15,020 nucleotides of DNA from J054 sp964613615 (GTDB taxonomy: Bacteria; Pseudomonadota; Gammaproteobacteria; Steroidobacterales; GCA-2729495): positions 1 to 15,020 of the forward strand of contig CAZTIB010000134.1 of the NCBI GenBank assembly GCA_964613615.1, in the 5' to 3' direction. The notes beneath the pieces were generated by a model. That model was given only the letters and a program-made list of their open reading frames with translations, searched no databases and was not told the DNA's origin. Positions within the stretch are counted from its first letter, which is position 1, and each line of letters starts with the position of its first letter. Of this stretch, positions 1 to 6,443 are shown piece after piece. The translations under genes and the position numbers were made by a program.

Positions 1-1575
1 GTCGAGGGCCAGCACCGCGGTGCTCGTCTGGCCGCTGTCGGTGTGCTTGCTAACCCGGAAGTGATTGTCTGCCTGGCTGGCCACCTGGGGCAGGTGGGTA
101 ACGCACAGCACCTGACCACGACCTGCCAGCGCGCGCAGCTGCTGGCCGACCATTTCGGCCACGCGGCCGCCGACACCGGTGTCTACCTCGTCGAATATCA
201 GGGTGGGAGCGAGGCCCTTTTTCTTGCGAGCCGCCACCTGTAGGGCCAGGCTGATGCGCGACAGCTCCCCGCCGGACGCCACGCGGGCCAGCGGGCCGCC
301 CGCCTGGCCCGGATTGGCCGCAACGATGAATCCCACGGTCTCGGCGCCATGGGCACCGATTTCCGCGTTTTCCCGCGGCCGCAGGTCCACCTCGAACCGG
401 CCACCGGGCATGCCCAATGCCTGCATCTGTTCGGTGACCTGCTTGCCCAGCCCGGCTGCAGCCGCATGCCGGGCCGCGCTGAGGGCGGTGGCGGCGTCCT
501 GCAATGCCGCCTCGCAAGCCGCCAGGACACCGGTTAGTTCGGCCCGCCGCGTCTCGCTATGCGTGATGGAGTCGAGTTCGGCTGCGAGTTGCGCCTGGAG
601 GGCTGGCAGGGCCTCGGCATCGACCCGGTGCTTGCGTGCCAACGTGCGTGCATCCGCCAGGCGCTGACTGACTTCTGCTTCGCGCGCGGGGTCGTGGTTC
701 AAGCCGGCCAGGCGTTCACGGATGGCCGTTGCCGCTTCGCTGACCAACACGCCGGCTTCTTCTGTCAGGCGCGCGGCCGGGCCAATAGTGGGATCGGTAG
801 TCGCGAGTTCCGCAAGGCTTTGTGCGGCGCGACCGAGGATTTGCTGCGCGGAGCCTTCGTCCGCTTCATACAAAGCTGTCAGTGCGTCCTGCAGGCCGGT
901 TTCCAGGCGTTGGCCGGCACCCAGCACCCGCTGCAGTTGTTCCAGCTCAGCGTACTCACCCGGTTGCAGGTCCAGGCCGGCCAGTTCTTGTACCTGGAAG
1001 TGCAGCAGTTCGGCACGCTGTTCGCGGTCACGACTGGCGACATCGTGCGCATTCAGTTCATCGCGCGCGCGCCGCCACTCGGCATGCGCCATCTGCATGG
1101 CTTCGGCCAGGTGAGTGTGGCCGCCAAACTGGTCCAGCAACTCGCGCTGGGCGCCGGCGTGCCGCAGCTGAAGATGAGCCTGTTGGCCGCACAGATCCAG
1201 CAGGCGCTCGCCCAGGTCCCGCAGGGATTGCATGCTCACCGGTTGATCATTGATGAAACCGCGGGACCGGCCTTCCGCAGTCACCACCCGGCGCACCACG
1301 CAGCCTTCATCCTGCTCGAGGGACTGTTCGGCCAGCCAGGCCTGCGCCGCTGCCGGCAGCGTGGCTGCATCAAACACCGCTGAGATTTCGGCGCGTGGCG
1401 CACCACTGCGGACCAGCCTCGCTTCGCCGCGGGCACCGAGCGCCAGGGCCAGCGCGTCGACCAGGATAGATTTTCCCGCGCCCGTCTCGCCGGTCATGAC
1501 GCTGAGCCCGTCGGCAAATTCCAGGTCGGCCGCGGCCACCACGGCCAGGTTGCGGATGTGCAGGCTGCTTAGCAC
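1..1575 (-). CDS. recN: DNA repair ATPase RecN (partial, C-terminus beyond left edge)
   Basis: RecN is an SMC-like cytoplasmic ATPase that acts at double-strand breaks during recombinational repair. The frame is open from the GTG at 1575 to base 1, giving 525 residues; E. coli RecN has about 553, so roughly 25-35 residues are missing. Visible motifs are Walker A GETGAGKS (residues 29-36), an ABC signature SGGELSR (434-440) and Walker B IFDEVD (460-465) followed by TGVGG. Between the ATPase halves is a long Glu/Gln/Ala-rich, probably coiled-coil, stretch (about 150-390). The start is GTG because an in-frame TGA, which is the nadK stop, lies only 6 bases upstream, so no earlier start is possible. 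The N-terminus (LHIRNLAVV) matches the family. No strong Shine-Dalgarno is seen, so translation may be coupled to nadK. No LexA box is visible in the nadK-recN junction, so any SOS control would have to act elsewhere. Confidence 0.97.
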   Translation of the reverse strand, partial: MLSSLHIRNLAVVAAADLEFADGLSVMTGETGAGKSILVDALALALGARGEARLVRSGAPRAEISAVFDAATLPAAAQAWLAEQSLEQDEGCVVRRVVTAEGRSRGFINDQPVSMQSLRDLGERLLDLCGQQAHLQLRHAGAQRELLDQFGGHTHLAEAMQMAHAEWRRARDELNAHDVASRDREQRAELLHFQVQELAGLDLQPGEYAELEQLQRVLGAGQRLETGLQDALTALYEADEGSAQQILGRAAQSLAELATTDPTIGPAARLTEEAGVLVSEAATAIRERLAGLNHDPAREAEVSQRLADARTLARKHRVDAEALPALQAQLAAELDSITHSETRRAELTGVLAACEAALQDAATALSAARHAAAAGLGKQVTEQMQALGMPGGRFEVDLRPRENAEIGAHGAETVGFIVAANPGQAGGPLARVASGGELSRISLALQVAARKKKGLAPTLIFDEVDTGVGGRVAEMVGQQLRALAGRGQVLCVTHLPQVASQADNHFRVSKHTDSGQTSTAVLALD

Positions 1576-1581
1576 CGACGC

Positions 1582-2478
1582 TCAGCCCGGCCGCTGCGAC
1601 TGCCGGTTGCTGCGCCCCCAGTGGAGCTTGCCGCGCAGAATCTCGTAGAAGTCGTAACCGGGTGGATGGATCAGCTCCAGGGTTTGCTCGCTGGCCGTGA
1701 CCAGGAGGCGATCGCCTGCGCCGATGTGACCGATGACGTCACCGTCGCAGCACACGGCGGCCGCGTCTTCATCTTGCTCGCGCAGACGAATCTCCGCCCG
1801 GCTGTTGCCGGGAATTACGATGGGCCGGTCGCTCAGCGTATGCGGACAAATGGGGGCCAGCACCAGCGCGTCCAGCTGGGGCGTCAGGATCGGGCCGCCG
1901 CAGCTCAGCGCGTAAGCCGTGGAGCCGGTGGGCGTGGCAACGATCAAGCCATCACCACTGTGGGTATTCACGTAAACGTCGTCCACCAGGGTCTCGAACT
2001 CAAACATGCGGCCGGAGTCCAGGCGTTTGACGACCACATCGTTCAGCGCCGCGCCCGCCGCCTCGCCCCGCGCCGAGACGATTTCCGCGTGCAGCAGGCG
2101 GCGCTGCTCGCGTTCGCAGTCGCCTGCCAGCACGCGGTCGACGGCGGCCAGCATGTCGGCGGGGCTGATGTCGGCCAGGAACCCCAGGCGGCCGCGGTTG
2201 ATGCCCAGCAGCGGCACCGCAGCCGATACGGCAAAGCGCGCGGCGTAAAGCATGGTGCCGTCACCGCCCACGGCGATGATGAGATCGGCGCCGTCCATCA
2301 ACGACTCATCGTCGGCCCGACGCACGCGATCCGGCAGGTCGGGGCCGAGATAGGCGCCGCCCACGGCCACCGCGCAGCCGCGCTCGAGCAGGTGCCCCGA
2401 CAGGGCCGCGATGGATTCGCCCGCTTTCGGGTCGCGCCAGTTGCCGGTCAGCGCAATGTTGTTGAATGGATTGGCCAT
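1582..2478 (-). CDS. nadK: NAD kinase
   Basis: This enzyme phosphorylates NAD to NADP using ATP (or polyphosphate in some members) in the cytoplasm. The product is 298 residues, close to the 292 of E. coli NadK. Diagnostic motifs are the GGDG nucleotide loop (71-74), LGINRGRLGFL (91-101), the LND segment (145-147) that replaces the usual NE/D motif, and TPTGSTAY (182-189) followed by GGPILTP. The C-terminal LIHPPGYDFYEILRGKLHW matches the family end. I chose the ATG at 2478 over the upstream ATG at 2514 because MANPFNNIALTG aligns with the E. coli N-terminus. An AGGA lies 12 bases upstream, which is rather far. The stop is 6 bases from recN, so the two are probably one transcript. nadK is divergent from hrcA. 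Confidence 0.97.
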   Translation of the reverse strand: MANPFNNIALTGNWRDPKAGESIAALSGHLLERGCAVAVGGAYLGPDLPDRVRRADDESLMDGADLIIAVGGDGTMLYAARFAVSAAVPLLGINRGRLGFLADISPADMLAAVDRVLAGDCEREQRRLLHAEIVSARGEAAGAALNDVVVKRLDSGRMFEFETLVDDVYVNTHSGDGLIVATPTGSTAYALSCGGPILTPQLDALVLAPICPHTLSDRPIVIPGNSRAEIRLREQDEDAAAVCCDGDVIGHIGAGDRLLVTASEQTLELIHPPGYDFYEILRGKLHWGRSNRQSQRPG

Positions 2479-2534
2479 GAGCAGCTTATGTCCTGTCGGG
2501 CTGGTGGCCCGCATCCTGTCTCCCGCCGGGCAAC

Positions 2535-2562
2535 ATTAGCCCTGCCGTCCGCAGCGCGGCAA
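2535..2562 (-). promoter_or_regulatory. Candidate weak sigma-70 promoter for nadK-recN
   Basis: On the minus strand, TTGCCG (2562-2557, 4/6 to the -35 consensus) is separated by 16 bases from GCTAAT (2540-2535, 4/6 to the -10 consensus). A transcript would begin near 2528, about 50 bases before the nadK ATG. It is the best pair I see in the divergent region but it is weak. Confidence 0.3.
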
Positions 2563-2586
2563 GGGGGCGGGCGACGGGAGTTCTCC

Positions 2587-2616
2587 TTGACAGATTTTCG
2601 GCGCCGTTGCTAGCTT
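2587..2616 (+). promoter_or_regulatory. Candidate promoter for hrcA
   Basis: TTGACA (2587-2592) is a perfect sigma-70 -35 hexamer. The best -10 is TAGCTT (2611-2616) at an 18-base spacing, only 3/6. The predicted start near 2623 lies after the TTG at 2607, which favours the ATG at 2661 as the hrcA start. The preceding C gives CTTGACA, but no CCCCAT-like box follows at 13-15 bases, so this does not read as a sigma-32 promoter like the two downstream. Confidence 0.4.
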
Positions 2617-2660
2617 GCAATCAGGCATTATCTGGCTGGATTTCCGCTGGCGATATTGGC

Positions 2661-3719
2661 ATGCAACCCGACCACGAAACCCTGGAACCGACAGACCGCG
2701 CGAGGCAGATCCTGCGGGCGCTGGTCGAGCACTACATCCGTGAGGGCCAGCCGGTGGGTTCGCGGACACTGGCTCGCCATTCCGGCCTGTCCCTGAGTCC
2801 GGCCAGCATTCGTAACGTGATGGCGGACCTGGAAGAACTGGGTTTCGTCTCCGCGCCGCACACCTCGGCAGGTCGCGTGCCCACGGCCAAGGGATACCGG
2901 TTTTTCGTCGATACGCTCGTCAAGTTGCAGCCCCTTCGGAGCCGCGAACTGCAGCAGCTCCAGGCGCAGCTCGACGAGGAAACGACGGCGGGTTCCCAGT
3001 CCCTGGCTGCCCGGGCATCGGGCGCGCTGTCGGCCATCACCAGCCTGGCTTCGGTGGTTACGTTGCCGCGGCAAAGCCAGATGAAACTGCGGCAGATCGA
3101 ATTTCTCCCGCTGTCCGATTGCCGGGTTCTGGCAATTTTGGTGGTCAACGATAAGGAAGTTCAGAACCGCATTCTGCAAATGGAGCGAGATTATTCCGCC
3201 GACGAGCTGCAGCGCGCGGCCAATTTACTGAACGAGCACTACCAGGGGCGCGAACTGCCGGATATCCGCACGGACATGTTGCAGCAGCTGCACGGCATGC
3301 GCGAGACCATGAACAATCTGCTGATCGATGCGGTCACGATCGCGCAGAAAGCCCTGGATATCGAACTCGAGCAGTCCGGTTTCGTAATTTCCGGTGAGAC
3401 CAAGCTGATGGACTGCCACGAGTTGTCCGATGTCGAGACCCTGAAGCAGCTGTTCGAAGCCTTCAACGAGCAGCGTGATCTGCTGCGTTTGCTGGATCGC
3501 AGCATCGCGGGTGACGGCGTGCACATCTTTATTGGCCAGGAGTCCGGCTACCAGCTGCTGGGCGACTGCAGCCTCGTGACCTCGTCCTACTCTGTGGATG
3601 GCAAAGTAGTCGGCGTACTCGGCGTGATCGGGCCGCAGCGCATGGCCTACGAGCGTGTGATACCCATTGTCGACATTACGGCCAAGCTCGTTGGCGCGGC
3701 CTTGAATTCGTCGAGCTAG
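2661..3719 (+). CDS. hrcA: Heat-inducible transcription repressor HrcA
   Basis: HrcA is a dimeric repressor that binds CIRCE inverted repeats upstream of chaperone genes and is helped to fold by GroEL. The 352-residue product is typical (B. subtilis 343). The N-terminal winged helix is clear: PVGSRTLARHSGLSLSPASIR (from residue 31) and NVMADLEELGF, then HTSAGRVPTAKGYRFFVD (67-84). A middle GAF-like region and the conserved GPQRMAYERVIPIVD (324-338) follow. The start is the ATG at 2661, giving MQPDHETLEPTDRARQIL; a TTG at 2607 is in frame but would add an unconserved extension and lie before the likely transcript start. The upstream ribosome site is weak. hrcA heads the grpE-dnaK-dnaJ block, yet I see no CIRCE anywhere in that block, so its target may be elsewhere (groESL is the usual alternative). 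Confidence 0.97.
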   Translation: MQPDHETLEPTDRARQILRALVEHYIREGQPVGSRTLARHSGLSLSPASIRNVMADLEELGFVSAPHTSAGRVPTAKGYRFFVDTLVKLQPLRSRELQQLQAQLDEETTAGSQSLAARASGALSAITSLASVVTLPRQSQMKLRQIEFLPLSDCRVLAILVVNDKEVQNRILQMERDYSADELQRAANLLNEHYQGRELPDIRTDMLQQLHGMRETMNNLLIDAVTIAQKALDIELEQSGFVISGETKLMDCHELSDVETLKQLFEAFNEQRDLLRLLDRSIAGDGVHIFIGQESGYQLLGDCSLVTSSYSVDGKVVGVLGVIGPQRMAYERVIPIVDITAKLVGAALNSSS

Positions 3720-3728
3720 TCCCCAGAC
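3701..3728 (+). promoter_or_regulatory. Heat-shock (sigma-32-type) promoter for grpE
   Basis: CTTGAAT (3701-3707) is followed by a 13-base spacer and CCCCAGAC (3721-3728). The E. coli sigma-32 consensus is CTTGAAA, 13-15 bases, CCCCATNT. Six of seven -35 bases and the CCCCA core match. The element straddles the hrcA stop codon (3717-3719) and would start transcription near 3735, giving grpE a leader of about 55 bases. It has the same spacing as the element before dnaK. Confidence 0.65.
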
Positions 3729-3748
3729 TTGTTGTCTACGCCGTTCCC

Positions 3749-3766
3749 GGCGCGCTTGGCCGCGCC
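3749..3766 (+). other. GC-rich hairpin in the grpE leader
   Basis: GGCGCG (3749-3754) pairs perfectly with CGCGCC (3761-3766) around a 6-base loop. It lies between the predicted heat-shock start site and the grpE Shine-Dalgarno (GGAGAG at 3778-3783). No T-run follows, so it is not a terminator. A role in mRNA stability is possible but is inference. Confidence 0.45.
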
Positions 3767-3790
3767 CATCAACTATCGGAGAGACCCAGC

Positions 3791-4342
3791 ATGACCGAGA
3801 ATTCGGGCGAGAAGGCCACGGTTGCGGACCCTGAGCCCGGCGCCGAAGGGGTGCCCGCTGCAGAAGAGCTGGAACGCCTGCAATCCGAGGTCGAGGCGGC
3901 TCGCGACCGCTACCTCCGCACGGTTGCCGAACTCGACAATCTGCGCAAGCGGTCGGCCCGGGAGCTTGAGAACACCCGGCAATATGGAATTGAGAGATTT
4001 GCCGGCGAGCTGCTGGCCGTTGTGGACAGCATGGAGATGGGCGTGTCGGCCGGGGAGGCCGCAACGGCGGAGGCGCTGCTGGAGGGTGGGGAGGCGACCC
4101 TGCGGCTGCTGTTGACGACGCTGGAGAAGTCCGGCGTGGCGCTGGTGGACCCGGTTGGTGAGCCCTTCGACCCGCAGCTCCACGAGGCCATGGCTACCCA
4201 GCCGTCGGCGACGGCGGAACCAGGCTCGGTGCTGATCGTGGTGCAGAAAGGCTATACGTTGAACGGTCGCTTGCTGCGCCCGGCGCGGGTCATCGTTGCA
4301 GCTGAGCCGCCCGCCGGCAGCGGCGCCGAAGACGGTGCTTGA
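3791..4342 (+). CDS. grpE: Nucleotide exchange factor GrpE
   Basis: GrpE is the dimeric exchange factor that removes ADP from DnaK and acts as a thermosensor of the DnaK cycle. The product has 183 residues (E. coli 197). An acidic disordered N-terminus (1-24) leads into the long dimer helix (about 25-82) with YLRTVAELDNLRKR (41-54) and YGIERFAGELLAVVDSME (65-82). The beta-wing head carries PVGEPFDPQLHEAM (121-134) and VQKGYTLNGRLLRPARV (151-167). The ATG at 3791 has GGAGAG eight bases upstream. It lies 71 bases after hrcA and has its own heat-shock promoter candidate. Its stop codon forms part of the -35 box of the dnaK promoter. Confidence 0.97.
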   Translation: MTENSGEKATVADPEPGAEGVPAAEELERLQSEVEAARDRYLRTVAELDNLRKRSARELENTRQYGIERFAGELLAVVDSMEMGVSAGEAATAEALLEGGEATLRLLLTTLEKSGVALVDPVGEPFDPQLHEAMATQPSATAEPGSVLIVVQKGYTLNGRLLRPARVIVAAEPPAGSGAEDGA

Positions 4343-4365
4343 AACCGCCGCAAAATCCCCCACAT
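4338..4365 (+). promoter_or_regulatory. Heat-shock (sigma-32-type) promoter for dnaK
   Basis: CTTGAAA (4338-4344, perfect) is followed by 13 bases and CCCCACAT (4358-4365), which differs from CCCCATNT only at one specified base. The grpE stop TGA (4340-4342) is inside the -35 box. Predicted start is near 4372, leaving a dnaK leader of about 58 bases. A weaker sigma-70-like pair, CTGACG (4372-4377) and TATCTA (4395-4400) with 17 bases between, overlaps downstream. Confidence 0.75.
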
Positions 4366-4404
4366 ACGGAACTGACGAACAGTACGACGGAATTTATCTA
4401 GTAC

Positions 4405-4416
4405 GGCGCTAGCGCC
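4405..4416 (+). other. Perfect 12-bp palindrome in the dnaK leader
   Basis: GGCGCTAGCGCC is a perfect inverted repeat ending 3 bases before the dnaK Shine-Dalgarno GGAGA (4420-4424). As RNA it could form a 4-bp hairpin with a CUAG loop; as DNA it could be a protein site. It does not resemble CIRCE. Confidence 0.5.
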
Positions 4417-4429
4417 AACGGAGACAGAA

Positions 4430-6364
4430 ATGGGCAAAGTGATCGGAATTGATCTGGGTACCACCAATTCCTGTGTCGCGGTCATGGAAGGTGACCAGGC
4501 GAAGGTAATCGAGAACAGCGAGGGCGATCGCACGACGCCGTCCGTTGTCGCCTTCACGAAAGACGACGAAGTCCTGGTGGGCCAGCCGGCCAAGCGTCAG
4601 GCGGTGACCAACCCCGCCAATACGCTGTTCGCGGTAAAGCGACTCATCGGCCGGCGTTTCGATGACGAAGTCGTGTCACGGGACATGGAAATGGTCCCCT
4701 ATAGCATCGTCAAGGCCGATAACGGTGATGCGTGGGTCGACGTCAACGGTAACCAGATGGCGCCGCCGGAAATTTCTGCGCGCGTGCTGATGAAAATGAA
4801 AAAGACCGCCGAAGACTATCTCGGCGAGCCGGTCACAGAAGCGGTCATCACGGTGCCGGCTTACTTTAATGACTCTCAGCGGCAGGCCACGAAAGATGCC
4901 GGCAGAATCGCCGGGCTCGAGGTCAAGCGCATTATCAACGAGCCCACTGCGGCTGCGCTGGCCTACGGCATGGATAAGCGCCGTGGCGATCGCAAGATTG
5001 CCGTTTACGATCTCGGTGGCGGCACCTTTGACATCTCGATTATTGAAATCGCCGAAATCGATGGCGAGCATCAGTTCGAAGTGCTGGCCACCAACGGCGA
5101 CACTTTCCTCGGCGGCGAAGATTTTGATCTGCGCATCATCGAACACCTCGCAGGCGAGTTCGAGAAAGAGAGCGGCGTGAACGTGCGCCAGGACCCGCTG
5201 GCGATGCAGCGTCTGAAAGAGGCTGCCGAAAAGGCCAAGATTGAGCTGTCTTCGGGCCAGCAGACCGATGTGAATCTGCCTTACATCACGGCGGATGCCA
5301 GCGGACCCAAGCACCTGAACATCAAGCTCACGCGGGCAAAACTCGAATCCCTGGTGGACGATCTCGTCACGCGCACCATCGGGCCCTGCAAGACCGCACT
5401 GGCGGACGCGGGGCTGAAGATGACGGACGTGGACGATGTGATCCTGGTCGGCGGCCAGACCCGCATGCCCAAGGTGCAGGAAGCGGTGAAGGACTTTTTC
5501 GGCAGTGAACCGCGCCGCGACGTGAACCCGGACGAGGCGGTGGCCGTTGGCGCTGCGATTCAGGCGGGCGTGTTGTCCGGCGATGTGAAGGACGTGCTGC
5601 TGCTCGACGTCACGCCGCTGTCCCTGGGTATTGAAACCCTGGGCGGTGTCATGACGCGGCTGATCGAAAAGAACACCACGATCCCGACCAAGGCGGAACA
5701 GGTGTTCTCCACGGCGGACGACAACCAGACGGCGGTCACCATTCACGTGCTCCAGGGCGAACGCGAGCGCTCGGCAGACAACAAGTCTCTGGGTCGCTTC
5801 GACCTGTCGGATATCCCGCCGTCGCCGCGTGGCCTGCCGCAGATCGAGGTGGTTTTCGACATCGATGCGAACGGCATTCTGAACGTGTCAGCGAAAGACA
5901 AGGCCACGGGCAAAGAGCAGAAAATCGTGATCAAGGCCTCCAGCGGCCTGTCGGACGACGAGATCAGCCGGATGGTCGGCGATGCCGAGGTTCACGCGGA
6001 GGAAGATCGCAAGTTCCGCGAGCTGGTGGATGTGCGTAACCAGGCCGACGGGCTCGTGCACGCGGCGGAGAAATCCCTGGCCGACCTCGGCGAGAAGGTC
6101 AGTGCGGAAGACCGCGCCAACGTGGAATCGGCTGCCAACGACCTGAAAGAGGCGCTCAAAGGCGAGGACAAGGCTGCCATCGAGGCCAAGGTGCAGGCCC
6201 TGAGCACGGCTTCTGCCGGGCTGGCCCAGCAGGCTTACGAGCAGGCGCAGGCTGCCGGTGATGAGTCGGCCGCGCAGGGTGGTGGCTCGGCCGACGACTC
6301 TGGCGTCGTAGACGCTGAGTTTGAGGAGGTCGACGATAAGGAAGGTAAGTCCGGCACGGCCTGA
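4430..6364 (+). CDS. dnaK: Chaperone DnaK (Hsp70)
   Basis: DnaK is the ATP-driven Hsp70 that binds exposed hydrophobic peptides with DnaJ and GrpE as cochaperones; it also commonly targets sigma-32 for turnover. The 644-residue protein (E. coli 638) has phosphate loop 1 IGIDLGTTNSCVAV (5-18), K70, the second phosphate motif AVYDLGGGTFDIS (191-203, with T199), ILVGGQTRMPKVQ (338-350) and the interdomain linker VLLLDV (389-394), all at E. coli numbering. The substrate domain and helical lid follow, with a Gly/Ala/Asp-rich flexible tail. The conserved EEV is present at 632-634, but the tail then runs on as DDKEGKSGTA, slightly longer than the E. coli ending. The ATG has GGAGA 5 bases upstream. 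Confidence 0.99.
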   Translation: MGKVIGIDLGTTNSCVAVMEGDQAKVIENSEGDRTTPSVVAFTKDDEVLVGQPAKRQAVTNPANTLFAVKRLIGRRFDDEVVSRDMEMVPYSIVKADNGDAWVDVNGNQMAPPEISARVLMKMKKTAEDYLGEPVTEAVITVPAYFNDSQRQATKDAGRIAGLEVKRIINEPTAAALAYGMDKRRGDRKIAVYDLGGGTFDISIIEIAEIDGEHQFEVLATNGDTFLGGEDFDLRIIEHLAGEFEKESGVNVRQDPLAMQRLKEAAEKAKIELSSGQQTDVNLPYITADASGPKHLNIKLTRAKLESLVDDLVTRTIGPCKTALADAGLKMTDVDDVILVGGQTRMPKVQEAVKDFFGSEPRRDVNPDEAVAVGAAIQAGVLSGDVKDVLLLDVTPLSLGIETLGGVMTRLIEKNTTIPTKAEQVFSTADDNQTAVTIHVLQGERERSADNKSLGRFDLSDIPPSPRGLPQIEVVFDIDANGILNVSAKDKATGKEQKIVIKASSGLSDDEISRMVGDAEVHAEEDRKFRELVDVRNQADGLVHAAEKSLADLGEKVSAEDRANVESAANDLKEALKGEDKAAIEAKVQALSTASAGLAQQAYEQAQAAGDESAAQGGGSADDSGVVDAEFEEVDDKEGKSGTA

Positions 6365-6386
6365 CCCGTCGTGACTGCGGCGACAG

Positions 6387-6427
6387 CAGCCCGGGCGGCG
6401 CGGAGCCGGCCGGGCTGACGCATTTTT
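6387..6427 (+). terminator. Strong hairpin plus T-run between dnaK and dnaJ (attenuator or stability element)
   Basis: CAGCCCGG (6387-6394) pairs with CCGGGCTG (6410-6417). After a single G-G mismatch the stem continues as CGGC (6396-6399) with GCCG (6405-6408) around a 5-base loop: 12 base pairs in all. Five bases after the stem is TTTTT (6423-6427). The gap before the T-run is longer than in efficient intrinsic terminators, so partial termination or protection of the dnaK mRNA 3' end is more likely than a complete stop. The dnaJ Shine-Dalgarno lies just downstream. Confidence 0.55.
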
Positions 6428-6443
6428 CCGCACAGGAGGCCGA

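Larger units (their letters stand above)
2479..2660. other. Divergent nadK-hrcA intergenic region
   Basis: These 182 bases hold the candidate promoters for both directions. They also hold a 10-base inverted repeat, GGAGTTCTCC (2577-2586), touching the hrcA -35, and an imperfect palindrome, TTGCTAGCTTGCAA (2607-2620, 12 of 14 positions symmetric), over the hrcA -10. No CIRCE (TTAGCACTC, 9 bases, GAGTGCTAA) is present, and I see no RNA gene. Confidence 0.5.

Noticed and set aside
559..1383. Plus-strand open frame (274 codons) in the recN region
   Set aside because: Opposite the clear RecN frame, which carries Walker A, signature and Walker B motifs; the plus-strand translation has no family features.
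2577..2586. GGAGTTCTCC inverted repeat as an HrcA or heat-shock operator
   Set aside because: Too short, no match to CIRCE, and no second copy before the other heat-shock genes.
4676..5746. Minus-strand open frame (356 codons) opposite dnaK
   Set aside because: Antisense shadow of dnaK; low-complexity His/Arg/Val-rich translation and no ribosome site.
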